Source: an uncultured Pelagibacteraceae bacterium (lineage in GTDB: Bacteria; Pseudomonadota; Alphaproteobacteria; Pelagibacterales; Pelagibacteraceae). Taken from it: 64,000 nt of DNA. Of the stretch, positions 63,662-64,000 are shown in pieces. The position numbers and the translations under genes are program-made. The notes under the pieces are model-generated. The model was given only the letters and a program-made list of their open reading frames with translations. It ran no database searches and was not told the DNA's origin. The DNA lies in the NCBI GenBank assembly GCA_902590535.1, contig CACIXF010000003.1:84018-148017 (forward strand), given 5' to 3'. The first letter of the stretch is position 1, and every line of letters starts with the position of its first letter.

Positions 63662-64000
63662 TCAAATATTTCTTTCAATTAAGGATTTTAATAAAAGAAT
63701 ATGATCATCGTTATCATTCAAACAAGGAACCATATCAAAATTTTCTCCGCCGGCACTAATGAAACTCTCTTTACCCTGAATTAAAATTTCCTCCAAAGTC
63801 TCGACGCAATCAGATGAAAAGCCTGGACAAATTGTAAGAACATTTTTGACTCCTTCTTTAGGTAAGTTTTCTAGAGTCTTGTCAGTGTATGGCTGAAGCC
63901 ATTCTTGTGGACCAAATCTTGATTGAAATGTAGTTTTAATTTTAATTGAACTAAATTTTTCTGAAATCAGTCTTGTGGTTTTATGACAATAACAATGATA
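63662..64000 (-). CDS. hemH: Ferrochelatase, C-terminal part (5' end outside window)
   Basis: Reverse-strand translation YHCYCHKTTRLISEKF...TTFQSRFGPQEWLQPYTDKTLENLPKEGVKNVLTICPGFSSDCVETLEEI...; not in the ORF track because it runs off the edge. Confidence 0.92.
   Translation of the reverse strand, partial: YHCYCHKTTRLISEKFSSIKIKTTFQSRFGPQEWLQPYTDKTLENLPKEGVKNVLTICPGFSSDCVETLEEILIQGKESFISAGGENFDMVPCLNDNDDHILLLKSLIERNI

Noticed and set aside
1-64000. CRISPR arrays, tRNA/rRNA genes, transposases, prophage
   Set aside because: No regularly spaced repeats, no RNA-gene-sized structured gaps, and no mobile-element proteins seen in the ORFs or gaps.

Overview
The window is a very dense, AT-rich, streamlined alphaproteobacterial chromosome segment. 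Gene content and order fit SAR11/Pelagibacterales; this assignment is inferred from protein character and synteny, not from a database search. It holds two origin-associated blocks (dnaA-dnaN; parB-parA-rsmG-mnmG...mnmE...rho-hemJ-hemH), a reduced tsaB-fur-miaB-phoH-ybeY-lnt-metK-nusA-infB-rbfA-rpsO-pnp superoperon, irr-fabA-fabB-fabI, a rubrerythrin/CCG iron-sulfur protein/DUF3501 module, grpE-dnaK-dnaJ-dapB, and leuS-lptE-holA. I found no tRNA, rRNA, CRISPR array or mobile element. The main non-obvious observations are: (1) a 13-codon Leu-rich leader ORF (MLKNYILLYLCNT*) followed by a terminator hairpin upstream of the DUF3576-leuS operon, a candidate leucine attenuator; (2) an unlisted 39-aa ORF with an ArfA-like KPKKGKGSFKRK tail; (3) a perfect 16-bp parS palindrome inside rsmG; (4) paired Irr-box-like sites upstream of irr/fabA and rubrerythrin; (5) a terminator in the nusA leader with a promoter-like sequence upstream of it; (6) convergent genes sharing TTAR stop tetranucleotides and head-to-head genes with overlapping or abutting start codons.
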